DNA from: Bacillota bacterium
GTDB taxonomy: Bacteria > Bacillota_I > Bacilli_A > RF39 > UBA660
Reading direction: 5' to 3'
NCBI GenBank assembly: GCA_003524085.1
Contig: DOEC01000019.1
Span: forward strand, 1 to 27,347
Length of the DNA: 27,347 nt
The notes beneath the pieces are model-generated. The model did not search any database, was not told the origin of the DNA, and saw only the letters and a program-made list of their open reading frames with translations. Shown piece after piece: positions 6,685-15,097 of this stretch (positions are counted from its first letter, which is position 1; each line of letters opens with the position of its first letter). The position numbers and the translations under genes were made by a program.

Positions 6685-7221
6685 ATGGAATTGAGAACAG
6701 AAGAAGCAAAGATAATAATACTATCAGGTAAAGCAAGAAGTGGTAAAGATACTTCTATGCAAATAATAAAAAAGAAGTATGAAAGTCTTGGTAAGAAAGT
6801 AATTTGTTTATTTTATGCAAGTTATATAAAAGAGTATGCTAAAAGAATAAGTGACTGGGACGGCAATGACGAGACAAAGCCTAGAACTTTATTACAAGTT
6901 TTAGGAACAGACATTATAAGAAATACAATAGATAATAAATTCTTTATTAATAGAACAATAGAGGACATAAAAGTTTATAGTAAATTCTTTGATGTCATAA
7001 TAATAGGAGATGCAAGATTTCCTGAAGAGATAGAAGATATAAAGAAAGTGTTTAGTAATGTAGTAAGTGTACATATTACTAGAAAAGATATGAATATTTT
7101 GACTGAAACAGAAAAACAACATATTACTGAAACTGCACTTGATAATTATAAAGAATATGATTATGTAATAAATAATGATGGATCGATAGAAGAGTTAGAA
7201 AGTAAGTTAAATGAAATTTAA
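6685..7221 (+). CDS. Deoxynucleoside monophosphate kinase-like P-loop protein
   Basis: The 178-residue protein has a P-loop GKARSGKDT at 15-23 and GDARFPEEIE at about 108-117, the pairing seen in T4-like deoxynucleotide monophosphate kinases and related phage or bacterial P-loop kinases. These transfer phosphate from ATP to dNMPs; the true substrate is not certain. A consensus promoter lies just upstream. The gene sits between an alanine T-box and alaS, where Bacillus has none, so it may be an insertion of phage origin; base composition is like its neighbours. Confidence 0.75.
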   Translation: MELRTEEAKIIILSGKARSGKDTSMQIIKKKYESLGKKVICLFYASYIKEYAKRISDWDGNDETKPRTLLQVLGTDIIRNTIDNKFFINRTIEDIKVYSKFFDVIIIGDARFPEEIEDIKKVFSNVVSVHITRKDMNILTETEKQHITETALDNYKEYDYVINNDGSIEELESKLNEI

Positions 7222-7432
7222 AACTAATATTAATTTACCATGTAGATACTTTTCTGTTGTTATAGAAAAACCACAAATTGCTTGTTCTCAAAGGAATAAT
7301 AGCATAAATTCCTATTTTGGTGTAAACACCAAAATCGTAGTAGCAGGTAAAAGTTTAGAGGAAATAGAAAGAGAAAAAAATAAAGTTTGTGAAGAATTAC
7401 AAGTAAGTACCTTATATGAAATAAGAATATAA
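7211..7432 (+). CDS. Small hypothetical protein (73 residues)
   Basis: The ORF begins at ATG 7211, 11 bases inside the kinase-like gene, without a good Shine-Dalgarno, so it would depend on translational coupling. The sequence has two Cys in its N-terminal third and a polar helix SLEEIEREKNKVCEELQ. No family is recognised. A second, diverged copy of its 3' end lies at 7490-7538 (see repeat entry), which supports it having been a real coding sequence. Confidence 0.5.
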   Translation: MKFKTNINLPCRYFSVVIEKPQIACSQRNNSINSYFGVNTKIVVAGKSLEEIEREKNKVCEELQVSTLYEIRI

Positions 7433-7538
7433 AGATGATGAACTTATGCAGCAACTTGTTGCACAAGTTCATACAAAGTTATATTTAAGAAAAATGAAGT
7501 ATGTGAAGAAGTACAAGTGAGTATCTTATATGAAATAA
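7376..7538 (+). repeat. Diverged direct repeat of the small gene's 3' end
   Basis: Bases 7377-7424 and 7491-7538 match at about 43 of 48 positions, 114 bp apart. The second copy reads NEVCEEVQVSILYEI in frame against NKVCEELQVSTLYEI, so it looks like the remnant of a duplicated gene end. A hairpin sits between the copies. Confidence 0.8.
7438..7472 (+). repeat. Long hairpin upstream of alaS
   Basis: ATGAACTT pairs with AAGTTCAT at the outside, and TGCAGCAA with TTGTTGCA inside, with one mismatch between. There is no T tract after it, so it is not an obvious terminator. It may be an mRNA processing or stability element. Confidence 0.7.
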
Positions 7539-7575
7539 AATGGCAATTAAATTATAAAAGAAGGAGTGAAGAAAA

Positions 7576-9318
7576 ATGAATTTAAAAGATTTATATATTA
7601 ATTATTTTGTAAGCAAAGGACATAAGCAAATACCAAGTGCACCAGTAGTGCCTGAAAATGACCCAAGTGTACTATTTAACACTGCTGGAATGCAACCATT
7701 AATACCTTATTTAATGGGACAACCACATCCATATGGAACAAGACTAGTTGACTATCAAAAATGCGTTAGAACTAATGATTTAGACGCGATTGGAGATACA
7801 ACACATCATACATTCTTTGAGATGTTAGGTAACTGGAGTTTAGGAGATTACTTTAAAAATGAAAGTATTAGTTATAGTTTTGAGTTTTTAACTAAAGTAT
7901 TAAATATACCTATTGAAAGACTTGCTGTAACAGTTTATGCAGGGGACAAAAATATTCCATTTGATGAAGTAAGTCATAATAAATGGCTTAGTTTAGGAAT
8001 TCCTGAAAAAAGAATTGCAAGAACTGTAGAAGACAATTTCTGGATAGCTGGTACTTCTGGTCCATGTGGTCCTGATACAGAAATATTCTATTTTAGAAGT
8101 AATGACGAAATACCTGAAGTGTTTGACCCAGAAGATGATAGATGGGTTGAAATTTGGAACAATGTCTTTATGGAATTTTATAAAGATGAAAATGGTAACG
8201 TTACTGAACTACCTAAAAAGAATGTTGATACTGGAATGGGTTATGAAAGAGCAACTGCTGTTTTAGAAGGAGTACTAGACAACTACACTTCAAGTGTATG
8301 GAAAGATGTAATAGATTTAATTAGTGATATAGCTAAAAAACCATACATAGGAAATGAAGAAAGTATGAGAATTATCGCTGACCACATTCGTACTGCTGTA
8401 TTTATAAGTGCTGACCCTGCTAGTATTAAACCAAGTAATACTGACCAAGGTTACATTTTAAGAAGACTTATAAGACGTGCTATACGTCATGCTAAAAAAC
8501 TAGAAATAGATATAAGTAGTGACTGGGAACAAAGAATAGCTAAACTTATAATTAACAAATATAAAAAATACTATAGTGAACTAACAGAAAACGAAAGTGT
8601 TGTATTAGAAGTACTAAAAAATGAAAAAGAAAAATTTAATAGAACTCTAGAAAAAGGTTTAAGAGAATTTAATAAAGTAAGTAATAAAGATATAGACGCT
8701 GAAACAGCATTCCATTTATATGATACATATGGTTTTCCAATTGAACTAACAGAAGAACTAGCACGTGACGCAAAGATAAAAGTTGATACTCTAGGCTTTA
8801 AAGAAAGATTTAAAAAACATCAAGAATTATCTAGAACTGCAAGTGCTGGTAAATTCAAAGGTGGACTTGCTGGAAACTCAGAAATAGAAACAAAATACCA
8901 TACTGCAACCCACTTACTTAATGCTGCATTAAAAGTAGTAGTTGATAAAAATGTTCACCAAAAAGGTAGTAACATAACTGACGAAAGAATGCGTTTTGAT
9001 TTCTCTTGTGATCACAAATTAACTGATGAAGAGAAACAAAAAACTGAAGACTTAGTAAATGAGTGGATTAAAGAAGGGTTAGATGTAACTGTAAAAGAAA
9101 TGAGTAAGTCTGAAGCGATTAATTCAGGTGCTGAATGCATGTTTATAGAAAAATACCCAGATATTGTTACAGTTTATAGTATAGGAAATGTATCTAAAGA
9201 ATTATGTGGTGGACCACATGTTAAAAACACAAGCGAATTAGGACACTTCAAAATAACTAAAGAAGAAGCATCAAGTGCTGGTGTAAGAAGAATAAAGGCT
9301 GTGCTTACAAATGAATAG
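7576..9318 (+). CDS. alaS: Alanyl-tRNA synthetase, short form without C-terminal domain
   Basis: The enzyme charges tRNA-Ala with alanine. Visible are class II catalytic motifs (VLFNTAGMQPLIPYLMG, FFEMLGNWSLGDYF, GPCGPDTEIFYF), the tRNA-recognition region (ADHIRTAVFISAD, GYILRRLIRRAIRHAKKL) and the editing domain with its zinc ligands H442-TAT-H446 and C544-GGP-H548. At 580 residues it stops right after the editing domain; standard enzymes run to about 870 and end in the C-Ala domain, which is absent. Shine-Dalgarno AAGGAG precedes ATG 7576. Its last 8 bases overlap the next gene. Short AlaRS forms are known in some reduced Firmicutes, so this is probably functional. Confidence 0.93.
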   Translation: MNLKDLYINYFVSKGHKQIPSAPVVPENDPSVLFNTAGMQPLIPYLMGQPHPYGTRLVDYQKCVRTNDLDAIGDTTHHTFFEMLGNWSLGDYFKNESISYSFEFLTKVLNIPIERLAVTVYAGDKNIPFDEVSHNKWLSLGIPEKRIARTVEDNFWIAGTSGPCGPDTEIFYFRSNDEIPEVFDPEDDRWVEIWNNVFMEFYKDENGNVTELPKKNVDTGMGYERATAVLEGVLDNYTSSVWKDVIDLISDIAKKPYIGNEESMRIIADHIRTAVFISADPASIKPSNTDQGYILRRLIRRAIRHAKKLEIDISSDWEQRIAKLIINKYKKYYSELTENESVVLEVLKNEKEKFNRTLEKGLREFNKVSNKDIDAETAFHLYDTYGFPIELTEELARDAKIKVDTLGFKERFKKHQELSRTASAGKFKGGLAGNSEIETKYHTATHLLNAALKVVVDKNVHQKGSNITDERMRFDFSCDHKLTDEEKQKTEDLVNEWIKEGLDVTVKEMSKSEAINSGAECMFIEKYPDIVTVYSIGNVSKELCGGPHVKNTSELGHFKITKEEASSAGVRRIKAVLTNE

Positions 9319-10330
9319 TATATTTGATTTAACACTTGAAGAACTTGAAAGTATTTTAGTAGATAATGGCTTCAAAAAATTTAATGCTACTCAAGTTTTT
9401 GAAGGAATATATAAAAAAAGAGTTACTTCTTTTGACGAAATAACTAATATCAGTAAAGAACTAAAAGCATTTTTAAATAATAACTATGAACTAAAATACT
9501 TAAATGTTTTAGAAGAATTAAAAAGTATAGATACAAATAAGTACTTACTTGAAGTAAAAGACTCTAGTATTGAAGTGGTACTTATGAAACACAACTATGG
9601 AAATAGTATATGTATAAGTACACAAATTGGCTGCAACATGGCTTGCGCTTTTTGTGAAAGTGGTAAATTAAAAAAAGTAAGAAACCTATCCACTTCTGAA
9701 ATTATATTAGAAGTTTTAACTATAGAAAAACTAGAAAACATTAAAGTAGATAACATAGTTGTAATGGGAATAGGCGAGCCATTCGATAACTTTGATAATT
9801 TAGTAAAATCTATTAAAATTTTAAACTGTCCTAAAGGAATTGATTTAGGTTCTAGAAGAATTACAGTAAGCACTTGTGGTATAGTACCAAAAATTAAAGA
9901 GTTTGCAGATTTAGATACTCAAGTCAATTTAGCAATAAGTTTGCATGCTCCAAACCAAACAATTAGAGAGAGTCTAATGCCTATTAGTAAAGCATATAAA
10001 ATGGAAGAGTTAATGTCTTCAGTGGATTATTATATTTCTAAAACCAATAGAAAAGTAACAATGGAATATATATTACTAGAAGGAATAAATGATAGCATAG
10101 AAAATGCTAAAGAATTATCAAACCTTTTAAAAGGGAAACTGGTTTATGTAAACCTAATACCTTATAATAGTACAAGTAGTAATTTTAAAAGAAGTTCTAA
10201 AGAAAAGATAAATGCTTTTTATGATGAACTAGTCAAAAATAAAATCAATGTACAAATGAGAAGAGAAATGGGTAAAGGTATAAAAGGTGCCTGTGGACAA
10301 TTAAAGGCAAGTCATGAATCTAATCTCTAA
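9311..10330 (+). CDS. RlmN-type radical SAM RNA methyltransferase
   Basis: The 339-residue protein has the RlmN/Cfr signature. The radical SAM cluster Cys are C108, C112 and C115 (CNMACAFC), the catalytic Cys pair is C101 (SICIS) and C328 (GACGQL), and VVMGIGEPFDNF and HAPN motifs are present. RlmN methylates C2 of A2503 in 23S rRNA and A37 in some tRNAs. The segment after the cluster reads CESGKLKKVRNL instead of the usual GF(K/N)RNL, so this could be an RlmN paralogue or a Cfr-like branch and not the housekeeping enzyme. ATG 9311 overlaps alaS by 8 bases, which suggests coupling. Confidence 0.88.
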   Translation: MNSIFDLTLEELESILVDNGFKKFNATQVFEGIYKKRVTSFDEITNISKELKAFLNNNYELKYLNVLEELKSIDTNKYLLEVKDSSIEVVLMKHNYGNSICISTQIGCNMACAFCESGKLKKVRNLSTSEIILEVLTIEKLENIKVDNIVVMGIGEPFDNFDNLVKSIKILNCPKGIDLGSRRITVSTCGIVPKIKEFADLDTQVNLAISLHAPNQTIRESLMPISKAYKMEELMSSVDYYISKTNRKVTMEYILLEGINDSIENAKELSNLLKGKLVYVNLIPYNSTSSNFKRSSKEKINAFYDELVKNKINVQMRREMGKGIKGACGQLKASHESNL

Positions 10331-10385
10331 CTTTAAGAAGTATGTAATTTTTAAAGGAAGAAAACGCATTAATAATTGTTTAAAT

Positions 10386-10432
10386 AAAAAGAACAATAAG
10401 AATCAATAAGAATCAAAAATTGTTCTTTTTTT
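10386..10432 (+). terminator. Terminator after alaS and the RlmN-type gene
   Basis: AAAAAGAACAAT pairs with ATTGTTCTTTTT, followed by more T. The loop contains a short direct repeat of AAGAATCAAT. Confidence 0.9.
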
Positions 10433-10445
10433 CATACATCTAAAA

Positions 10446-10451
10446 TATAAT
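10446..10451 (+). promoter_or_regulatory. -10 element for the GerM-domain gene
   Basis: Consensus TATAAT at 10446-10451; the -35 region is not convincing. Confidence 0.4.
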
Positions 10452-10469
10452 GTTTTAGGGTGATAAAGT

Positions 10470-11390
10470 ATGTTAAGTAAAATAGGCATTAGAAAAATCA
10501 CAGTAACAAGTGCGGCTTTATTTGTTATTGGTTTAATCTATTTATTTCCTACTAAAGATTTAAAAATTGAAAAGAATATAAATTACATAGATGAGGAAAA
10601 ACTTTCACAAATATATATGTTAGATAACAACAACTACGTCAGTGAAGTATTACATGAAATAAATGCAGACACATTAATAGACAAATTAAGATGTAAATTA
10701 GAAAGTATAACTAATAGTGAAGAAAATAAAATTAAAAATTTTAAAGGACTAATACCAGCAAACACAAAAGTTTTATCTATTGATGTTAAAGATAAAGTGT
10801 GTACTGTAGACTTTTCTAAAGAACTATTAGGAGTAAGTGCATTGGTTGAAGAAAAAATGATAGAAGCAATAGTGTTTACCCTTACTAGTGAAAGTGAAGT
10901 AACAAGTGTAATTATTAAGGTAGATGGCAAAGTGTTAGAAAGACTTCCAAATTCAAATAAACTTCTACCAAACATTTTAGATAGAAGTTATGGAATTAAT
11001 AAAGATTATGATATTAATAGTTTATACAACTTAACAAAGACAACAATTTATTATGTTGGAGATAACTTTGGAGAAACGTATTATGTTCCAGTAACTAAAA
11101 TAACCAATAATAATGACGAAAAGATAAGCGTAATAGTAAATGAATTAAAATCTAGCGTAATGTACCAAAGCAATTTAAATAGTTATCTAAACAATAAAAC
11201 TGAATTAAAAAATTATAAAGTTGAAGAAGAAGTAATGAAATTAACTTTTAACGATAAGATATTTGACTCCATATATGACAAAAACATACTAGAAGAAGTT
11301 GTGTATACAATTGGCAAAAGTGTTATGGAAAACTATGATGTTAAAAAAGTAATATTTTATGTAGATGATAAAGAAATTGTAGAATATTAG
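10470..11390 (+). CDS. Membrane-anchored protein with two GerMN domains
   Basis: The 306-residue protein starts with a membrane anchor (ITVTSAALFVIGLIYLF). Two GerMN-like domains follow, at about 70-165 (GLIPANTKVLSIDVKDKVCTV, then TLTSESEVTSVIIKVDGK) and 190-300 (TTIYYVGDN, then VVYTIGKSVMENYDVKKV). GerMN domains occur in GerM of sporulating bacilli and in other envelope proteins of non-sporulating species. A role at the cell surface is inferred; this protein alone does not show sporulation. The start has the Shine-Dalgarno AGGGTGAT. It ends just before the tRNA-Arg terminator on the other strand. Confidence 0.82.
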   Translation: MLSKIGIRKITVTSAALFVIGLIYLFPTKDLKIEKNINYIDEEKLSQIYMLDNNNYVSEVLHEINADTLIDKLRCKLESITNSEENKIKNFKGLIPANTKVLSIDVKDKVCTVDFSKELLGVSALVEEKMIEAIVFTLTSESEVTSVIIKVDGKVLERLPNSNKLLPNILDRSYGINKDYDINSLYNLTKTTIYYVGDNFGETYYVPVTKITNNNDEKISVIVNELKSSVMYQSNLNSYLNNKTELKNYKVEEEVMKLTFNDKIFDSIYDKNILEEVVYTIGKSVMENYDVKKVIFYVDDKEIVEY

Positions 11391-11394
11391 ACAT

Positions 11395-11418
11395 AAAAAA
11401 ACTCTAGTAACTAGAGTT
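11395..11418 (-). terminator. Terminator of tRNA-Arg
   Basis: AACTCTAG pairs with CTAGAGTT around 3 nt; on the minus strand a run of T follows (the A run just left of 11400). It may also serve the GerM gene from the other side. Confidence 0.85.
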
Positions 11419-11428
11419 ATATTCTTAG

Positions 11429-11505
<77 letters not shown>

Positions 11506-11518
11506 AACTGATAAATAA

Positions 11519-11547
11519 AGTATACAACACATTTTATTAAAATGCAA
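11519..11547 (-). promoter_or_regulatory. Promoter of tRNA-Arg
   Basis: On the minus strand, TTGCAT (11547-11542), a 17-nt spacer, and TATACT (11524-11519), about 13 nt before the tRNA. Confidence 0.75.
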
Positions 11548-11583
11548 GTACTTTTTTGAAAAAATTGCAAAAATGGAGGAATT

Positions 11584-12810
11584 ATGAGTATAAAGTTTGT
11601 TATTTTAGGAAGTGACGAAAACGCTTATGGCATGAGTAGAGTAATTTATAAAACATATAAAGAAAAACCATTAGTACTTTGTAGTCGTATTTTATATCCA
11701 ACGATGTTTTCAAAAATCGTAGATATTAAAGTAATTGAAAACTTTGACACCGAAAGTGTATGCATTAAATCGCTAATAAATGTAGGAGAAACTTTAAAAA
11801 AGACTACTAAAAACATTATACTTATCCCGTGTAGTGACTCATATATGGAGTACGTAGTTAAAAATCAAGATTTATTAAGTGGATTGTTTTTAAATAAATT
11901 TATAAGTTATAACTTACTAAAAAGTTTTATAACTAAAGATAAGTTCTATAATTTATGTGATAAATACAAATTAAGATATCCTAAGTCTGTAATTATAAAA
12001 GAAAGTGATAGATTAGATATTTTAAAAAAGATACGCTTTAAATATCCACTAATATTAAAACCAAACAATTCTAATTCAAGTGAATATTTACATGCAGAAT
12101 TTCCTAATAAAAAGAAAGTCTTTCTAATTAAGAGTGAAACTGAACTTATACAAACAGTAAACAACATTAATAAATCTAACTATAAAGATAATCTAATCGT
12201 GCAAGAATTTATTAAAGGAGACGATACTAATAACCTTGTGATAAACGCTTACAGTAGTACTGATGGAAAAGTAAGAATGATGGGTATCGGTAGACCTGTT
12301 TTAGAAGAATATCATCCTAAAGTTTTAGGAAACTATGCAGCAATAATAAGTGAAGTAGGGTATAAAGAAGTAATGAATGATGTTAAAAATTTTTTAGAAA
12401 ACATAAAATATGTAGGGTTTTCTAACTTTGATTTTAAGTATAATGAAATTGATAAAAAGTACTATTGCTTTGAAATAAATTATAGACAAGGAAGAAGCTC
12501 ATACTTTTTAAACGAGTGCGGAGTAAACTTAATTGAATTATTAACTGATGACTTAGTATACCAAAAAAGAAAAGATATTATTTATCCTACTAAAAAAATA
12601 CTATGGTTAAATGTACCATATATAGTTACAAAAAAGTATATAAATAACACCAAAGTCTTAGAAGAAATTAGTGAGTTAAAAAATAAAAAAGAAGTTTATC
12701 ATACACTATTTGATAAAGATGATTTGTCCCTTATAAGGTACATTAATTTAAAGAAAGTATATTTTTCAAAAACTCGTCAATATAAAAAATATTTTATAAA
12801 AAAAGGCTAA
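11584..12810 (+). CDS. ATP-grasp ligase, D-aspartate ligase-like
   Basis: At 408 residues this is an ATP-grasp carboxylate-amine ligase. The N-terminal domain (FVILGSDENAYGMSRVIYK) is followed by the ATP-binding lysine segment YPLILKPNNSNSS near residue 160, IVQEFIKGDD, and a metal-binding end FEINYRQGRSS near 300. The closest family I can name is the Enterococcus faecium D-aspartate ligase type, which adds a residue to the peptidoglycan stem lysine. Another amine ligase substrate cannot be excluded. A FemX-like gene and two wall hydrolase-like genes downstream fit a crossbridge role. The start is set by AUGGAGG 5-9 nt upstream. Confidence 0.75.
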   Translation: MSIKFVILGSDENAYGMSRVIYKTYKEKPLVLCSRILYPTMFSKIVDIKVIENFDTESVCIKSLINVGETLKKTTKNIILIPCSDSYMEYVVKNQDLLSGLFLNKFISYNLLKSFITKDKFYNLCDKYKLRYPKSVIIKESDRLDILKKIRFKYPLILKPNNSNSSEYLHAEFPNKKKVFLIKSETELIQTVNNINKSNYKDNLIVQEFIKGDDTNNLVINAYSSTDGKVRMMGIGRPVLEEYHPKVLGNYAAIISEVGYKEVMNDVKNFLENIKYVGFSNFDFKYNEIDKKYYCFEINYRQGRSSYFLNECGVNLIELLTDDLVYQKRKDIIYPTKKILWLNVPYIVTKKYINNTKVLEEISELKNKKEVYHTLFDKDDLSLIRYINLKKVYFSKTRQYKKYFIKKG

Positions 12811-12847
12811 CTAGACACTTTTTGTGTAAATTTTAACGTAAAATTTC

Positions 12848-12887
12848 GCGTAAAGTCAAAATAAAAAAAGACTTTTCGCTTTTTTTG
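12848..12887 (+). terminator. Terminator after the ATP-grasp gene
   Basis: GCGTAAAGTC pairs with GACTTTTCGC with one mismatch, followed by eight T. Two smaller hairpins (near 12824-12836 and 12837-12846) precede it. Confidence 0.85.
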
Positions 12888-12915
12888 TCGAATAAATATA
12901 TTAGGAGGGAAAAAT

Positions 12916-14949
12916 ATGAACAAAAAAATTGTTGTCTTACAATGTGATATGAAAGACTGTGCTCCAGCGTGTGTTTCTTCAATCATAAAATACTATAATG
13001 GAAATTTAGATTTGGAAACTATTAGAGAACTTATCCACACATCAAATATGGGAACAAATGCATATGATATTGTTACTGGTGTAAAAGAGCTTGGCTTTGA
13101 TGCTTATGCAGGAAAAGCCAGATTAGACATTTTACTCAAGTGCTTTGATAGTCCATTAATACTTCATGTTAAGAAAAAGAACTTTTACCACTTTGTTGTA
13201 GTTTATAAAGTTACTAACAAAAGAGTAACTATTATGGACCCAGCAGTAGGACTTATAAAAGTAAGCTATGACGAGTTAGAAAAAATGTATCTTGGTGTTT
13301 ATATTAAACTCACAAAAATAAAAGAATTACCAGTAGTCAAAAACGATAATCATTTACTCAAAATATTAATAGGTGCAGTTTTCAAAAATAAAAAATGTCT
13401 AGCTTTAATATTAGCCTTATCATTATTTGTTTTCTTAACAAGTTTGGCAACTTCAATATTTTACAAAGTCTTTCTAGATAATACAACCTTAATAAAAAAA
13501 TATACTTTGGTGTTCATACTAGTAATAACATTAAAGTATATAATAGACTACATAAGAAAAATAATATCTATTAAGCTACATAAAAATGTTGACGAGGCTG
13601 TAAACGACGAAATTATTTGTAGATTATTTTTCCTTCCATATAGCTACTACAAAAATAGAACCACGGGAGAAATGATATCAAGATTTAATGACTTAGATTC
13701 ATTAAAAGAACTGATTTTAGACTTAGCTTTAAATTCACTTGTGAATGTTTTGATGTTTTTAGGTAGTACACTTTTAATGTTATTTATTAGTAAAAAGGTA
13801 TTCTTTTTTACACTTTCACTTCTAATGATTTACTTAATAATAACTATAATTGTATATAAGTTTTACGATAAAAATGTAAGACTTACGCAAGAAGAAAAAG
13901 GTGCATATAATTCTTTACTTATTGAAAGTATAGAAGCACTAGAAACAATATACAACTTAAATTTAAAAGACAGATTTCAAAATAAAATTCATACTTATTA
14001 TACAAACTTGCTTACATTAGTAAACAAATTAAATATATACAATACAACAACAAGTATGATTTTGATGTTTCTATTAGAAATAGGTAATATATTGATACTT
14101 TATATAGGTATTTCACTTTCAAACAACAATATTATTACCATAGGAGAAGTAATGCTTTTATATGTACTTTATAGCTATTTAGTTACAACTGTCAAAGAAT
14201 ACTTAAGTAAGTTACCAGTAGTTAAATATGGACTTAAAAATATTGAAAAAGTTAATAGTTTTTTGAAATATAAAGAAGATAACTGTAACTACTATTCTAT
14301 TAACGGAGATATTAAAGTGAATAATTTAACCTATGGAACTTACCATAAAATAATTAATTCTTTATCATTTGACATAAAGAAAGGAGAAAAAGTAATTTTA
14401 AGTGGACCTACTGCAAGTGGAAAAAGTACTCTTTTAAAAATATTGCTAAAGTATTTCACTAGTTATGAAGGAGCTATTTATATAGACAACATAGACTTAA
14501 AGAATATGAATTCACAAGTAGTTAGGAACAACTTTAATTACATAGGTCAAAATGAGAGGTTGTTTACAGATACTATAATAAATAACATAACTCTAGGTAG
14601 AGAAGTAGACAAAAGCGTACTTTCTAAGATATTAGAGCTTACTCATGTAAAAGAAATAATAGAAAGTAAAGGACTAAAAGAAAATACTTTTATAGAAGAG
14701 AATGGTTTTAATTTAAGTGGTGGCGAAAGACAAAGAATAATTCTTGCAAGAGGTTTATTAAAAGCTAAAAATTACATTTTTATTGATGAAGCGTTAAGTG
14801 AAGTGGATTTTGAACTAGAAAAAACTATAGTAAAAAATATACTAGATTATTTTAAAGATAAAACTATCATTTATGTAAGTCATAAAAATGGTATAGAAGA
14901 ATTATTTGATAAAAATATAATTTTAAGGAGTGTGAAAATTAATGGTTAA
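12916..14949 (+). CDS. Peptidase-containing ABC transporter (bacteriocin-type exporter)
   Basis: The 677-residue protein cleaves double-glycine leaders and exports the peptide. The N-terminal C39 peptidase has Q9, catalytic C15 (DCAPAC), H92 (YHFVVVY) and D108 (MDP). A membrane domain with about six helices spans roughly 150-440. The ATPase has Walker A GPTASGKS (497-504), signature LSGGE (600-604) and Walker B IDEAL (D624, E625). Shine-Dalgarno AGGAGGG precedes ATG 12916. The next gene, a small double-glycine peptide, overlaps its end by 8 bases, so the substrates are encoded right behind it. No accessory membrane-fusion protein is visible. No clear promoter is seen between the terminator at 12848-12887 and the start. 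Confidence 0.95.
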   Translation: MNKKIVVLQCDMKDCAPACVSSIIKYYNGNLDLETIRELIHTSNMGTNAYDIVTGVKELGFDAYAGKARLDILLKCFDSPLILHVKKKNFYHFVVVYKVTNKRVTIMDPAVGLIKVSYDELEKMYLGVYIKLTKIKELPVVKNDNHLLKILIGAVFKNKKCLALILALSLFVFLTSLATSIFYKVFLDNTTLIKKYTLVFILVITLKYIIDYIRKIISIKLHKNVDEAVNDEIICRLFFLPYSYYKNRTTGEMISRFNDLDSLKELILDLALNSLVNVLMFLGSTLLMLFISKKVFFFTLSLLMIYLIITIIVYKFYDKNVRLTQEEKGAYNSLLIESIEALETIYNLNLKDRFQNKIHTYYTNLLTLVNKLNIYNTTTSMILMFLLEIGNILILYIGISLSNNNIITIGEVMLLYVLYSYLVTTVKEYLSKLPVVKYGLKNIEKVNSFLKYKEDNCNYYSINGDIKVNNLTYGTYHKIINSLSFDIKKGEKVILSGPTASGKSTLLKILLKYFTSYEGAIYIDNIDLKNMNSQVVRNNFNYIGQNERLFTDTIINNITLGREVDKSVLSKILELTHVKEIIESKGLKENTFIEENGFNLSGGERQRIILARGLLKAKNYIFIDEALSEVDFELEKTIVKNILDYFKDKTIIYVSHKNGIEELFDKNIILRSVKING

Positions 14950-15088
14950 TCAAAAGTTGAGTAAAGAAGAAATGTTAAATGTTACTGGTGGAATTTCTTG
15001 GGGTCTCTGGGGAATTGGAGGCGTAATATTTACGTTTATCTTAGGATTTTTTGAAGGGGTTATGAACCCAATTAAATGTGGAAAGTAG
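14942..15088 (+). CDS. Double-glycine peptide 1, putative bacteriocin
   Basis: The 48-residue precursor has a leader ending in LSKEEMLNVTGG (cleavage after G17), the pattern recognised by C39 peptidases. The 31-residue core is very hydrophobic: ISWGLWGIGGVIFTFILGF then FEGVMNPIKCGK, with Gly-rich spacing including GFFEG (GxxxG) and one Cys near the end. ATG 14942 lies inside the exporter gene's end, after TAAGGAG at 14924-14930. With peptide 2 it could form a two-peptide (class IIb) bacteriocin, where GxxxG motifs join the helices; a signalling peptide is the alternative. No immunity gene follows. Confidence 0.8.
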   Translation: MVNQKLSKEEMLNVTGGISWGLWGIGGVIFTFILGFFEGVMNPIKCGK

Positions 15089-15097
15089 GTGTTTAAA

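Noticed and set aside
6685..7432. Prophage
   Set aside because: Only one phage-like gene (dNMP-kinase-like) is present, with no structural, integrase or lysis genes.
8066..8266. Plus-strand ORF of 66 codons inside alaS
   Set aside because: It is an out-of-frame shadow; alaS is continuous across it.
12824..12887. Riboswitch before the ABC exporter
   Set aside because: Only simple hairpins and an intrinsic terminator of the preceding gene are seen, and no known conserved core.
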